From: Celeribacter neptunius
GTDB taxonomy: Bacteria; Pseudomonadota; Alphaproteobacteria; Rhodobacterales; Rhodobacteraceae
Reading direction: 5' to 3'
DNA: 64,000 nucleotides
NCBI RefSeq assembly: GCF_900113955.1
Contig: NZ_FORH01000007.1
Span: 186,001 to 250,000 of the forward strand
This document shows, piece by piece, positions 1 to 9,163 of the stretch. Position 1 is the first letter of the stretch. Each line of letters opens with the position of its first letter. The notes under the pieces were generated by a model that saw nothing but the letters and a program-made list of their open reading frames with translations, did no database searches and was not told where the DNA came from. The translations under genes were made by a program, and so were the position numbers.

Positions 1-433
1 TCTTCTGCGCGCCATGCTCGGCGCCCATCGGACGGCGGGTGCCGCGGTTTTCTTCGAACCCCTTGAGCTCCTGTAAGGCGGTGAGCAATGTCCAGATCCG
101 GCTGTCGCGGAGCCGCATAAGCCCCCAGCCGCGCCCGGTCTTGGTCTCGAAAGTGACCCAGGCGGTGATCACGCCGTCCTCCTCGGCAGGGATCTCGCCC
201 GACTGGATCTCGAACTTGCCCGGGCGGGTGTGTTCGAGCTGGCTGCGCAACATGTCGGCGACACCTTCGGGGCCTTCGACCGTCTTCAGGTTCCAGCTGA
301 CCGCGACGAGATCACGCCAATAGCTGTCGGTCGCGAACAAGTCCGCGGCACGGTCGATATCGCCGCTCTCAAGGGCGGCGTTGAGGCTGTCGAGCACCTC
401 TTGGGTCTGGTTGGTTGCTGAACTGTCGAGCAT
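1..433 (-). CDS. Flavin-containing monooxygenase, N-terminal NTF2/SnoaL-like part (3' end outside window)
   Basis: Only the first ~144 residues lie in the window. The protein starts MLDSSATNQTQEVLDSLNAA and shows an NTF2/SnoaL-like fold pattern, followed by a WTLLTALQELKGFE stretch and RRPMGAEHG. From memory this linker typically joins the NTF2-like domain to the FAD/NADPH domain of bacterial flavin monooxygenases of about 600 residues, so I infer an FAD- and NAD(P)H-dependent monooxygenase continuing leftward. The ATG at 431-433 is preceded by a strong AGGAGGAG-type ribosome binding site. It lies downstream of, and in the same direction as, the AcoR-like regulator at 575-2344, with a perfect palindrome between them, suggesting that the regulator controls it. 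The catalytic half is not visible, so substrate is unknown. Confidence 0.65.
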   Translation of the reverse strand, partial: MLDSSATNQTQEVLDSLNAALESGDIDRAADLFATDSYWRDLVAVSWNLKTVEGPEGVADMLRSQLEHTRPGKFEIQSGEIPAEEDGVITAWVTFETKTGRGWGLMRLRDSRIWTLLTALQELKGFEENRGTRRPMGAEHGAQK

Positions 434-543
434 CGCATCTCCTCCTCTGTGCGTGTTGTGAGGGGAAGTATGGGGTTCTGAAACCGAGGCGATCCATGCC
501 CGCGACGGCAAACGGGCGAAGAAAAAGGGTCGTTGCAGCGCAG

Positions 544-563
544 CATGTTGCGCGCGCAACATG
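544..563. promoter_or_regulatory. Perfect 20-bp palindrome, candidate operator/activator site
   Basis: CATGTTGCGCGCGCAACATG is a perfect palindrome. It is nested inside a wider inverted repeat, GTTGCA at 532-537 and TGCAAC at 566-571. It lies between the end of the AcoR-like regulator gene (575) and the start of the monooxygenase gene (433), about 110 bases upstream of the latter. The spacing suits a dimeric activator site. Assignment to the neighbouring regulator is inference. Confidence 0.55.
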
Positions 564-574
564 GGTGCAACATT

Positions 575-2344
575 TCACTCAGGCGGGCGCAACCCGGCGG
601 CCCGCATCCGGCGCAGGATGGTCGAGCGGTTGACCCCGAAGCGTCGCGCCGCGCGGGCCATGTTCCAGTCGCAGGCGATAAGAACCTGTTCCAGCGATGC
701 CCAGGGGTTTGCCGGCGTGGCCGGTCCGTCCTCTGGTCCGTCCACCGGCCCGTCCGCAGGCTCGCAGCCGACCGGACTGGGCAAGTCGGGCAGGTCGATC
801 ACTGGTCCGACGCAAAGCGCGGCAGCGGTGTCGAGCACCTGTTCAAGCTCGCGGATATTGCCGGGCCAGGTCCGTCCCATCAGCTCGGCGCGCGCCGAGG
901 GCGACAGGCGGATCGTATCGGCGGCGTGGCGGCGCAGATGGCGCGACATCAGCCAGTCGAGGTCGCGCCGCATCCTGAGCGGCGGGACGCTGAGAATGCA
1001 GCCCGTCAACCGATGAAACAAGGTGCGCGGTAAGGCGATCCGGGCCGGATCAAGACAGCTTGTCGAAAGTGTGCGCAGGTCGGGCCTGCGGTCGAGCAGG
1101 CCGCTCAGCGCGATGGCCGTTTCGGGGCTCAACTCCTCGATCCGGCGCAGCATCAGCGTTGTCAGGCTCACCGTGTCCGGGCACAGTTCGGCGAGATCCT
1201 GCGGGGTCAGCGACGCGCATTCGAGGCTGATGAACCCCTGCGCCTTGCTCATCATGTGGATCGCGCGGGCGAGCTTGGTCTTGCCGGTGCCGGTCTCGCC
1301 CGTGATCAGCAGCGGCACCGTGCCCGGCGCCAGCCGTTCGGCCTGCCCCAAAAGGCGCGCCATTGCCGGATCGCCGCCACTCAGCCCGGCCAGCGCTCCG
1401 CCCCGTCGCATCCCGTGATGGGGCTGGCGCGGCGCCTTGGGCGCGATGGCATGGCCGAACAGGGCGCCGCCGTCGCGCATCTCGATCACCCGCTCTTCGG
1501 TGGGGCGGTCGCGCATCAGATCCGGCAGATCATCGACGCTCACGCTCAGCACCTCGTCGATCCGGCGCCCGAGGATTGGACCCGTTTCGGGGAACAAGCG
1601 GCGTGCGGCCCGGGTGTAGCCCAGCACGCGCCCCGCGCCGTCCAGGCGCACGGCGGCTTCGGGATCGACATCGAGGAATTCCGGGCTGGATGACAGTCGC
1701 AAGACCCAGTCGCGCGGGCTTTCCGCCATCAGATTGGCCATCTCGACGCGGCGCGCGGCCGAGGTCACGAGGCTCATCGCCAGGTTCTGACTGCTTTTGG
1801 GCGTGGGGGAGCGCAAAAGCGAGATGTCGAGCACGGCGGCCAATTGCCCGAGACTGTCAAAGATCGGCGCCGCGGTACAGGACAACGCCACATGCGCATT
1901 GCCGAAATGGTCGTCCTGATGCACGGTCACCGGTTCCTGCGTGACGATACAGGCGCCGACGCCACAGGTTCCGGCCAGATCCTCGGACCAGTTCGATCCG
2001 AGATACAGCCCGGCGTTACGCAGGTCCTCGGTAAACAGATCGTCGCCAAAATAGTCGACACAGACACCCTGGGCATTGGTCAGCAGCAGCACGTAGTTTT
2101 GGCCTGCGACCTGACGAAACAGCGATTGCAGCCCGGACCGTGCCGCCGCGATCATCCATTCGGCCTGTTTGCGGTGATCGCGCAACTCGCTCTCGGTCAC
2201 GATATAGGCCGGGTCCGAACGCATCGGGTCCATGCCGTATAGCTCCACGCAACGCCGCCAGGAGGCCGAGACAACACTGTCTCGCCCGGTCTGGCCGCCC
2301 TCGAGCACCTGTCCGATCTCTTCGATATGCCGTGCGTTTGTCAT
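575..2344 (-). CDS. AcoR-like Fis-family regulator with degenerate AAA+ domain (no GAFTGA)
   Basis: A 589-aa regulator in the AcoR layout: N-terminal GAF-like sensor region, AAA+ remnant, C-terminal Fis-type helix-turn-helix (MARAARRFGVNRSTILRRMR). Walker A is present (GETGTGKT near residue 345). The AAA+ domain is shortened: the ELFGY/GAFTGA loop that contacts sigma-54 and a recognisable Walker B are both missing, and the sequence passes from the Walker A helix almost directly to the sensor region ending in WPGNIRELEQ. Members that lack GAFTGA are generally thought to act without sigma-54. I chose the ATG at 2342-2344 (MTNARHIEEIG), where family-like sequence begins, over an upstream in-frame start. 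It probably controls the downstream monooxygenase. Confidence 0.8.
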   Translation of the reverse strand: MTNARHIEEIGQVLEGGQTGRDSVVSASWRRCVELYGMDPMRSDPAYIVTESELRDHRKQAEWMIAAARSGLQSLFRQVAGQNYVLLLTNAQGVCVDYFGDDLFTEDLRNAGLYLGSNWSEDLAGTCGVGACIVTQEPVTVHQDDHFGNAHVALSCTAAPIFDSLGQLAAVLDISLLRSPTPKSSQNLAMSLVTSAARRVEMANLMAESPRDWVLRLSSSPEFLDVDPEAAVRLDGAGRVLGYTRAARRLFPETGPILGRRIDEVLSVSVDDLPDLMRDRPTEERVIEMRDGGALFGHAIAPKAPRQPHHGMRRGGALAGLSGGDPAMARLLGQAERLAPGTVPLLITGETGTGKTKLARAIHMMSKAQGFISLECASLTPQDLAELCPDTVSLTTLMLRRIEELSPETAIALSGLLDRRPDLRTLSTSCLDPARIALPRTLFHRLTGCILSVPPLRMRRDLDWLMSRHLRRHAADTIRLSPSARAELMGRTWPGNIRELEQVLDTAAALCVGPVIDLPDLPSPVGCEPADGPVDGPEDGPATPANPWASLEQVLIACDWNMARAARRFGVNRSTILRRMRAAGLRPPE

Positions 2345-2596
2345 GGCACTTTTATGACGCGTCTTGCATGGCGCGTCGCCTCCCGGCGGGAGTGTAACAC
2401 ATGATGCGGCCAAACCCAGATGGGACAATGGTCGGATGGAATGGCGGCGGTCAAGCGCCGAGAAATCGGGGGCAGATCGCGTGTCGGATTGCTGCCATCC
2501 CCACAGACATGGCTGCGTGGCTTAAGCCAAACAGCCTCCGGTAAATCGGGCGCGCTTCAATCCTGATCTGTTGGCGGTTGGACGTTGGGCGTGCTT

Positions 2597-3358
2597 TCAG
2601 CAGTCGGAGACCACTTCGGTGTTCCAGTTTGAGCAGGCCTGAGAAAGATCGGCCGGGATCGGTTGGTCGGTGAAAAAGACGTCGATATCGGAAAGCGATG
2701 CGATCCGTGCGGGGGCACTTCTTGAGAATTTGGTGTGATCCGAGACAAGGAAGATTTTGCGCGATTGTCGCAGGATGGCCTGGCTCACGCTCACCTCTTG
2801 AATGTCGAAGTCGAGAAGATCTCCATCACGGTCGAGTGCGGAACAGCCGATGACCGCCAGGTCGAATTTGAATTTCCGGATGGTCTCGGCGGCCAGGTTG
2901 CCGACCAGCCCACCATCTGAACGCCGCAAATGCCCTCCGGTCACGATCACTTCGCAATTTCTGTTTCCGGCCAGGATGTTGGCAACATTCATATTGTTGG
3001 TGACGACCATCAGATCCTTGTGCTGCAACAACTCCTGCGCCACCGCTTCCGTGCTCGTCCCGATGTTGAGAAACAGTGAAATCCCGCTGGGAATACGTGC
3101 CGCACAGGCGCGCGCGATGGCGACTTTTGCATCCGCGTTCAGCTGTCGGCGATCTTCGTAACCGATGTTGATTGTGCCGGAGGCGAGCACCGCCCCGCCA
3201 TGCACGCGCTCGAGCCGCCCAAGTTCGGCCAGTTCAGACAGATCGCGGCGAATGGTCTGATGGGTCACGCCGAAATGCTCCGCCAGCCCTTCGACGGTGA
3301 CTTTGCCGGTCTTGCGGGCAATCTCGAGAATGACGGGATGGCGGAAATTGTTGGACAT
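2597..3358 (-). CDS. glpR: DeoR-family transcriptional regulator, glycerol regulon repressor
   Basis: A 253-aa DeoR/GlpR-family protein. The N-terminus has the DeoR helix-turn-helix (VTVEGLAEHFGVTHQTIRRD, about residues 19-38), followed by the sugar-phosphate-sensing DeoR C domain with NIGTSTEAVAQ and VTNN motifs. Family members repress glycerol genes and are released by glycerol 3-phosphate. The gene is divergent from glpD and shares a 234-bp intergenic region rich in TTTCG repeats. The ATG at 3356-3358 (MSNNFRHPVI) fits family N-termini better than the longer in-frame extension. Confidence 0.88.
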   Translation of the reverse strand: MSNNFRHPVILEIARKTGKVTVEGLAEHFGVTHQTIRRDLSELAELGRLERVHGGAVLASGTINIGYEDRRQLNADAKVAIARACAARIPSGISLFLNIGTSTEAVAQELLQHKDLMVVTNNMNVANILAGNRNCEVIVTGGHLRRSDGGLVGNLAAETIRKFKFDLAVIGCSALDRDGDLLDFDIQEVSVSQAILRQSRKIFLVSDHTKFSRSAPARIASLSDIDVFFTDQPIPADLSQACSNWNTEVVSDC

Positions 3359-3365
3359 GATATTC

Positions 3366-3531
3366 GGTTTTCTTCGTTTTTCACGGTTTCGTCGAAAAAA
3401 CGCGAAAATTGAATGCGAATCCAGATGATTTATCGCCGCAGCTGCGTGATTTTCGTGAAAATTCGTTCGCATCTGCGGAAATTGCGCATCTAAGCTGTTG
3501 ATTTCCTTAAATCGAAAATAAACGAAAATAT
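3366..3531. promoter_or_regulatory. glpR-glpD intergenic region with repeated TTTCG/CGAAA boxes (GlpR operators)
   Basis: The region between the divergent glpR and glpD genes is AT-rich for this genome and carries many copies of TTTCG or its complement. They include TTCGTTTTTC near 3373, CGTCGAAAAAACGCGAAAA near 3391-3408, TTTCGTGAAAATTCGTTCG near 3451-3469, and a direct repeat CGAAAATA-AACGAAAATA at 3513-3530. DeoR-family repressors commonly bind such repeats. Assignment to GlpR is inference from location. Confidence 0.6.
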
Positions 3532-3592
3532 ATGACTTGCGTTTATCTTTGTTTCGATCTTACGTTAGCGCCACAACTCGGGAGGAGAACCT

Positions 3593-5188
3593 GTGCGCGG
3601 AAACGAGAGCACATATCCGGTCGATCTTTTTGTGATCGGCGGCGGTATCAATGGCTGCGGGATCGCGCGGGACGCGGCGGGGCGGGGCTATTCCGTCACG
3701 CTTGCGGAGATGAGCGATCTGGCCTCGGCCACCTCCTCCGCCTCGACCAAGCTGTTCCACGGTGGATTGCGCTATCTCGAATATTTCGAGATCCGGCTGG
3801 TGCGCGAGGCGCTGATCGAGCGCGAAGTGCTCCTGCGTGCGATGCCGCATATCAGCTGGCCGATGAGATTTGTTCTTCCTTATCATAAGGATATGAGGTT
3901 CGAGTCGGAAACGCCGACCTCGAGGCTGCTCTCTGTCGTGATGCCGTGGATGAAGGGCCGCCGCCCGGCCTGGCTCATCCGGCTTGGGCTTTTCATGTAC
4001 GATCATCTGGGTGGTCGAAAGATCCTTCCCGGCACGACGACCGTCGATTTGCAGGGCACGCCCGAGGGGGCAGCTTTGCAGGAGCGCTTCGCCAAAGCCT
4101 ATGAATATTCCGACTGCTGGGTCGAGGATTCCCGCCTCGTGGTGCTCAATGCCCGCGATGCCGAGGCCCGCGGCGCCGCGATCCTGACCCGTACCAAGGT
4201 GCTCCGTGCCGCGCGCGAGGGCGATCTTTGGCGGATCGAAACGAAAGATATGGAAAATGGCGCGACGGCGACCCATTACGCCAAGATGCTGGTCAATGCC
4301 GGCGGGCCTTGGGTCGGTGATGTGATCCATGACAAGATCGACCTGCCATCGAAAGAGGGCGTGCGGCTTGTGCGCGGCAGTCACATCGTCACCCGCAAGC
4401 TTTATGATCACGACAAGTGCTATTTCTTTCAGGGCACCGACGGGCGGATCATTTTCGCGATCCCCTATGAGACGGATTTCACCCTGATCGGGACGACGGA
4501 TGCCGAACACAGCGACCCGTCCGAAAAGCCCTATTGCACGGATCAGGAGCGCGATTACCTGCTCGCCTTCGCCAACAAGTATTTCAAGGCGCCGATCAGC
4601 GCCGAGGATGTGGTCTGGAGCTATTCCGGTGTGCGCCCGCTCTATGATGACGGGGCCTCTTCGGCGACGGCGGCGACCCGCGATTACACGCTCAAGGTGG
4701 ACGCGACGGGCGGCGCGCCGGTGCTCAATATCTTTGGTGGCAAGATCACGACCTATCGCCGTCTTGCCGAAAGCGCGCTTGAGAAAATATCGGAACATCT
4801 GCCGGACACAAAGGGCCAGTGGACGGCAGGTGTGCCTCTCGCCGGTGGTGATTTCCCGGTGGACGGCGTGGACCGGCTGGTGACGGAACTGGGCGCGACC
4901 TACGCCTTTCTCACCCCGGCCTGGGCGAAACGCCTGGTGCGGGCCTACGGGACGGAAGCGCGCGAACTGCTCGGTGCGGCCGAGAGCGCCGAGGCGCTCG
5001 GGCGCGATTTCGGCGCGACGCTGACCGAGACCGAAGTGATCTGGCTGATGGAGCGCGAATATGCGCGCAGGGCCGAAGACATCGTCTGGCGCCGCTCGAA
5101 GCTCGGGCTGCGACTGGATGCGACGCAGATCGCGGATCTGGATGACTGGATGCAAAGCCACCGCGCACGGATGGCCGCCGCCGAATAA
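3593..5188 (+). CDS. glpD: Glycerol-3-phosphate dehydrogenase (FAD, respiratory)
   Basis: A 531-aa protein of the aerobic GlpD family. It oxidises sn-glycerol 3-phosphate to dihydroxyacetone phosphate and feeds electrons to quinone at the inner membrane. The N-terminal FAD Rossmann motif is VIGGGINGCGIARDAAGRGY, followed by the family stretch ASATSSASTKLFHGGLRYLE; later come LIGTTD and YSGVRPL, typical of FAD-dependent G3P oxidoreductases. Length is normal for the family. The start is a GTG at 3593 with a GGGAGGAG ribosome binding site just upstream. It is first in the glycerol operon, followed after about 40 bases by glpS, and is probably repressed by GlpR. Confidence 0.95.
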   Translation: MRGNESTYPVDLFVIGGGINGCGIARDAAGRGYSVTLAEMSDLASATSSASTKLFHGGLRYLEYFEIRLVREALIEREVLLRAMPHISWPMRFVLPYHKDMRFESETPTSRLLSVVMPWMKGRRPAWLIRLGLFMYDHLGGRKILPGTTTVDLQGTPEGAALQERFAKAYEYSDCWVEDSRLVVLNARDAEARGAAILTRTKVLRAAREGDLWRIETKDMENGATATHYAKMLVNAGGPWVGDVIHDKIDLPSKEGVRLVRGSHIVTRKLYDHDKCYFFQGTDGRIIFAIPYETDFTLIGTTDAEHSDPSEKPYCTDQERDYLLAFANKYFKAPISAEDVVWSYSGVRPLYDDGASSATAATRDYTLKVDATGGAPVLNIFGGKITTYRRLAESALEKISEHLPDTKGQWTAGVPLAGGDFPVDGVDRLVTELGATYAFLTPAWAKRLVRAYGTEARELLGAAESAEALGRDFGATLTETEVIWLMEREYARRAEDIVWRRSKLGLRLDATQIADLDDWMQSHRARMAAAE

Positions 5189-5230
5189 AGCCAAAGGCCA
5201 GAAACAACAAAGCGCGGGGAGGAGGACCTT

Positions 5231-6319
5231 ATGACGCTGGAACTGAAGGGCGTATCGAAGATCGTGGAGGGGCAGGTGCATATCGCCGCCACCGATCTTA
5301 CGCTCGAAAAAGGAACAATGAATGTTCTTTTGGGCCCGACCCTGTCGGGCAAGACCTCGCTGATGCGGCTGATGGCCGGTCTCGATCAGCCGAGTAGCGG
5401 CAAGATCTTCTGGCAGGGCCAGAATGTGACCGGCATGCGCGTGCAGGATCGCCGCGTCGCCATGGTCTATCAGCAATTCATCAACTACCCGTCGATGAGC
5501 GTCTATGACAACATCGCCTCGCCGATGAAGCTCCTGGGCGTGGATCAGGCCGAGATCGACCGCCGTGTGCGCGAGAGCGCGGATCTGATGAAGCTCACGC
5601 CCTTCCTCGACCGCAAGCCGCTCGAACTTTCGGGCGGGCAGCAGCAGCGCTGTGCTCTGGCGCGGGCCTTGGTCAAGAATGCCGGGCTGGTGCTTCTCGA
5701 TGAACCGCTTGCCAACCTCGATTACAAGCTGCGCGAGGAGTTGCGGGTCGAGATCCCGAAGATTTTCGAGGCCTCCGGCTCGATCTTTGTCTACGCGACG
5801 ACGGAGCCGGAAGAGGCGCTTTTGTTGGGGGGCAATACGGCGACGCTTTGGCAGGGCCGCGTGACGCAATTCGGGCCGACGCCCGAGGTCTACCGCCAGC
5901 CGGTCGATGCCACGACGGCGCGGGTGTTCTCCGATCCGCCGATGAATTTCCTGCAGATCTCCAAGACTGGTGAGCGGCTGATGTTCGGCGACGGGCAGAG
6001 CACCGTGGCGACGGGCAAGCTCGCCGAGCTGCCGGACGGGCGCTATATGGCCGGGTTCCGTCCGAACCATCTGGAAATTCTGCAACATACAGAAAATGCG
6101 ATGAAGTTCACCACGCACCTGCATGTGACCGAGCTCACCGGTTCGGAGACTTTTGTTCATCTCGATCACCACGGTGCGCGTTGGGTCGGGCTGATCCACG
6201 GGGTGCACGATCTCGAGATCGGTGCCGCGCTCGAGGTCTGGCTCGACCCGCGCCACGTCTATGTGTTCGGCGAAGACGGGGGGCTCGTCGCGCCCGCCGC
6301 CTACGCGATGGCGGCGTGA
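5231..6319 (+). CDS. glpS: Glycerol ABC importer ATPase GlpS
   Basis: A 362-aa ATP-binding subunit of a MalK-like carbohydrate ABC importer. Walker A is the variant GPTLSGKT near residue 37, the signature is LSGGQQQR near residue 135, Walker B is LVLLDEPLANLD, and a C-terminal TOBE-like regulatory domain follows. Two ATPases (this and the next gene), two permeases, a small DUF2160 membrane protein and a binding protein in this order match the glpSTPQUV glycerol uptake operon described in Rhizobium leguminosarum. The D-loop/H-loop region reads YATTEPEEALLLG, where many relatives have VTHDQ, so the switch histidine appears replaced. Confidence 0.9.
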   Translation: MTLELKGVSKIVEGQVHIAATDLTLEKGTMNVLLGPTLSGKTSLMRLMAGLDQPSSGKIFWQGQNVTGMRVQDRRVAMVYQQFINYPSMSVYDNIASPMKLLGVDQAEIDRRVRESADLMKLTPFLDRKPLELSGGQQQRCALARALVKNAGLVLLDEPLANLDYKLREELRVEIPKIFEASGSIFVYATTEPEEALLLGGNTATLWQGRVTQFGPTPEVYRQPVDATTARVFSDPPMNFLQISKTGERLMFGDGQSTVATGKLAELPDGRYMAGFRPNHLEILQHTENAMKFTTHLHVTELTGSETFVHLDHHGARWVGLIHGVHDLEIGAALEVWLDPRHVYVFGEDGGLVAPAAYAMAA

Positions 6320-6331
6320 GGAGGCGCGATC

Positions 6332-7417
6332 ATGGCAAGAATTACCCTCGACAATCTCGCGCATTCCTACAATCCGAACCCGGGCTCCGAGGCGGATTTC
6401 GCGCTCAAGGAACTCAATTACGACTGGGAAGACGGCGAGGCCTATGCGCTTCTCGGCTCTTCCGGCTGTGGCAAGTCCACGCTTCTGAACATCATCTCGG
6501 GGCTTTTGATGCCCTCGCAGGGGCGCATCCTGTTCGACGGCAAGGACGTCACCCACGCGCCGACCGCCGAACGCAATATCGCTCAGGTGTTCCAGTTTCC
6601 CGTGGTCTACGACACGATGACCGTGCATGACAATCTGGCCTTTCCGCTGCGCAACCGGGGCCGCGATGAGAGCTATGTTGCCGAGCGCGTTCAGGAAATC
6701 GCGCGCATGATCGGCATGGAAGACATGCTGCGCAAAAAGGCGCGCGGACTTGGTGCGGATGCCAAGCAAAAGATCTCTTTGGGCCGTGGCATGGTGCGCA
6801 AGGACGTGAACGCGCTTCTGTTCGATGAGCCGCTGACCGTGATCGACCCGCATATGAAATGGGAGCTCCGCACCCAGCTCAAGAAGCTGCACCACGATTT
6901 CGGTCACACGATGATCTACGTGACCCACGACCAGACGGAGGCGCTGACCTTCGCCGACAAGGTTGTCGTCATGTATGACGGCCGCGTGGTGCAGATCGGC
7001 ACGCCCGAGGAGCTGTTCGAACGTCCGGCCCACACATTCGTCGGTTATTTCATCGGCTCGCCGGGGATGAATGTGATTCCCGCCAAGGTGGTGGGGACAA
7101 CGGCCTATATCAACGGCTCCGAAGTGGCGCTTGGCGCGGGCTATGGCGCGCTTGATGGCAAGGTCGAGATCGGCGTGCGTCCGGAATTCGCGCGCCTCAC
7201 CGAAGGGGAGGGCCTGCCGGTCAAAGTGCGCCGTGTCGAAGATGCCGGCCGTCACAAGATCATCCGCGCCGAGTTCTTCGGTCAGGACATCAATATCATC
7301 GCCGGCGAGGACGATCCGGTGCGTGTCGACATGAACCGCGTCACCTTCGATGCGGCAAAGGTCAATGTCTATGCGAATGACTGGCGTGTGACGCCCGAAA
7401 GCGGGGAGGCCGCGTGA
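6332..7417 (+). CDS. glpT: Glycerol ABC importer ATPase GlpT (degenerate signature motif)
   Basis: A 361-aa second ATPase of the glycerol importer. Walker A is intact (GSSGCGKST near residue 43) and the H-loop is normal (YVTHDQTEAL). The ABC signature is replaced by LGADAKQKISLGRG where LSGGQ would be, and Walker B reads LLFDEPLTVIDP. GlpS has a good signature but lacks a normal switch histidine, so the two subunits look complementary and may form a heterodimer with one competent ATP site. The gene begins 12 bases after glpS stops and overlaps the following permease start. Confidence 0.9.
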   Translation: MARITLDNLAHSYNPNPGSEADFALKELNYDWEDGEAYALLGSSGCGKSTLLNIISGLLMPSQGRILFDGKDVTHAPTAERNIAQVFQFPVVYDTMTVHDNLAFPLRNRGRDESYVAERVQEIARMIGMEDMLRKKARGLGADAKQKISLGRGMVRKDVNALLFDEPLTVIDPHMKWELRTQLKKLHHDFGHTMIYVTHDQTEALTFADKVVVMYDGRVVQIGTPEELFERPAHTFVGYFIGSPGMNVIPAKVVGTTAYINGSEVALGAGYGALDGKVEIGVRPEFARLTEGEGLPVKVRRVEDAGRHKIIRAEFFGQDINIIAGEDDPVRVDMNRVTFDAAKVNVYANDWRVTPESGEAA

Positions 7418-8289
7418 TGCAACAGAAAACCACCAATCAAAAAGCCTGGTTCCTGGTTCTGCCGGTGCTGATCCTCGTGGCGTTTTCCGCCGTGATCCCG
7501 CTGATGACCGTGGTCAACTATTCCGTGCAGGACACCTTCGGCAACAACCAGTTCTTCTGGGCCGGGCTCGAATGGTTTCAGGAAATGCTCTCGGACGAGC
7601 GCATGTGGAACGCGCTTCAGCGTCAGCTGATGTTCTCGGGCATCATCCTCGCAATTGAAGTACCCTTGGGCATTTTCGTCGCGCTCAACATGCCGAAATC
7701 CGGCTTCTGGTCATCCTTCTGCCTCGTGGTCATGTCGCTGCCACTGTTGATCCCATGGAACGTGGTGGGCACGATCTGGCAGATTTTCGGTCGCGTCGAC
7801 ATCGGCCTGCTGGGCTACACGCTCGAGGCGCTGGGCATCGATTACAATTACACCCAGAACACGATTTCCGCCTGGATCACCATCATCGTCATGGATGTCT
7901 GGCACTGGACCTCGCTCGTGGCACTTCTGGCCTTTGCCGGGCTGAAATCCATTCCCGACGCCTATTATCAGGCGGCGCGGATCGATCAGGCGAACCGCTG
8001 GAAAGTGTTCCGTTTCATCGAGTTGCCCAAAATGATGGGCGTGCTGATGATCGCCATTCTGCTGCGCTTCATGGACAGTTTCATGATCTACACCGAGCCT
8101 TTCGTGGTCACCGGCGGTGGTCCGGGCAATGCGACGACGCTTCTGTCCATCGATCTGGTGAAAATGGCGCTGGGCCAGTTCGACCTCGGACCCGCTGCCG
8201 CCTTCTCGCTGATGTATTTCCTCGTGATCCTGTTGATTTCGTGGGTGTTCTACACCGTGATGGTCAACCTCGACAAAAAGGGCATGTAA
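7417..8289 (+). CDS. glpP: Glycerol ABC importer permease GlpP
   Basis: A 290-aa inner-membrane permease of the MalF/UgpA type. It opens with a hydrophobic segment (WFLVLPVLILVAFSAVIPLM) and contains the EAA-loop region around YYQAARIDQANRWKVFRFIE, which contacts the ATPases. About six membrane spans are evident. The ATG at 7417 overlaps the glpT stop as TGATG; a GTG one codon earlier (7414) is an alternative. It forms the translocation channel with GlpQ. Confidence 0.9.
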   Translation: MQQKTTNQKAWFLVLPVLILVAFSAVIPLMTVVNYSVQDTFGNNQFFWAGLEWFQEMLSDERMWNALQRQLMFSGIILAIEVPLGIFVALNMPKSGFWSSFCLVVMSLPLLIPWNVVGTIWQIFGRVDIGLLGYTLEALGIDYNYTQNTISAWITIIVMDVWHWTSLVALLAFAGLKSIPDAYYQAARIDQANRWKVFRFIELPKMMGVLMIAILLRFMDSFMIYTEPFVVTGGGPGNATTLLSIDLVKMALGQFDLGPAAAFSLMYFLVILLISWVFYTVMVNLDKKGM

Positions 8290-8290
8290 G

Positions 8291-9145
8291 ATGACGGACG
8301 CAACCGCCCACACACCCGCCGCCACCAAGCCGCGCAGCCTGCCCAAGGTGAACAGCCGCGCCGTGGTGATGACGCTCTATCTTCTGTTCCTTATGCTGCC
8401 GATCTACTGGCTGATCAACATGAGCCTGAAGACCAATGCCGAGATCCTGGGCAGTTTCTCGCTCTGGCCGCGCGATCTGACATTCGCCAATTACATCACC
8501 ATCCTCACCGACGAGGCGTGGTACATGGGCTATGTCAATTCGATGATCTACGTGGTGATGAACACGGTGATCTCATTGGCCGTGGCGCTGCCCGCCGCCT
8601 ATGCGTTTTCGCGCTACAATTTCCTGGGCGACAAGCACCTGTTCTTCTGGCTTCTGACCAACCGCATGGCACCGCCCGCCGTCTTTGCCCTGCCGTTTTT
8701 TCAGCTCTATTCCTCGATCGGGCTGTTCGACACCCATATCGCCGTGGCGCTGGCGCATTGTCTGTTCAACGTGCCGCTCGCCGTCTGGATCCTCGAGGGC
8801 TTCATGCGCGGCGTGCCGAAGGAAATCGACGAGACCGCCTATATCGATGGCTACGGCTTCGGACGGTTCTTCGTGAAGATCTTCATGCCGCTCATCGCCT
8901 CGGGCATCGGTGTGGCTGCGTTCTTCTGCTTCATGTTCTCCTGGGTCGAGCTGCTGTTGTCGCGCACGCTGACCTCGGTCGATGCGAAACCCATCGCCGC
9001 CACCATGACCCGCACCGTCGGTGCCGCAGGTGTCGATTGGGGCGTGCTGGCCGCCGCAGGGGTACTCACCATCGTGCCGGGCGCGCTCGTGATCTGGTTT
9101 GTCCGCAATTACATCGCCAAGGGCTTTGCCCTCGGGCGGGTCTGA
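8291..9145 (+). CDS. glpQ: Glycerol ABC importer permease GlpQ
   Basis: A 284-aa inner-membrane permease of the MalG/UgpE type. The first membrane span is TLYLLFLMLPIYWLINMSLK, and the EAA motif region is EIDETAYIDGYGFGRFFVKI before the last spans. It starts one base after the glpP stop, so the two permeases are translationally coupled. It should pair with GlpP as the heterodimeric channel for glycerol. The name follows the Rhizobium operon and is unrelated to the glycerophosphodiesterase also called GlpQ. Confidence 0.9.
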   Translation: MTDATAHTPAATKPRSLPKVNSRAVVMTLYLLFLMLPIYWLINMSLKTNAEILGSFSLWPRDLTFANYITILTDEAWYMGYVNSMIYVVMNTVISLAVALPAAYAFSRYNFLGDKHLFFWLLTNRMAPPAVFALPFFQLYSSIGLFDTHIAVALAHCLFNVPLAVWILEGFMRGVPKEIDETAYIDGYGFGRFFVKIFMPLIASGIGVAAFFCFMFSWVELLLSRTLTSVDAKPIAATMTRTVGAAGVDWGVLAAAGVLTIVPGALVIWFVRNYIAKGFALGRV

Positions 9146-9163
9146 TCAAAGGAGGATCAAGAC

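Noticed and set aside
3560-7255. 1231-codon open frame on the minus strand across glpD-glpS-glpT
   Set aside because: Antisense to three clear genes; arises from high-GC codon bias and has arginine/histidine-rich, family-less sequence.
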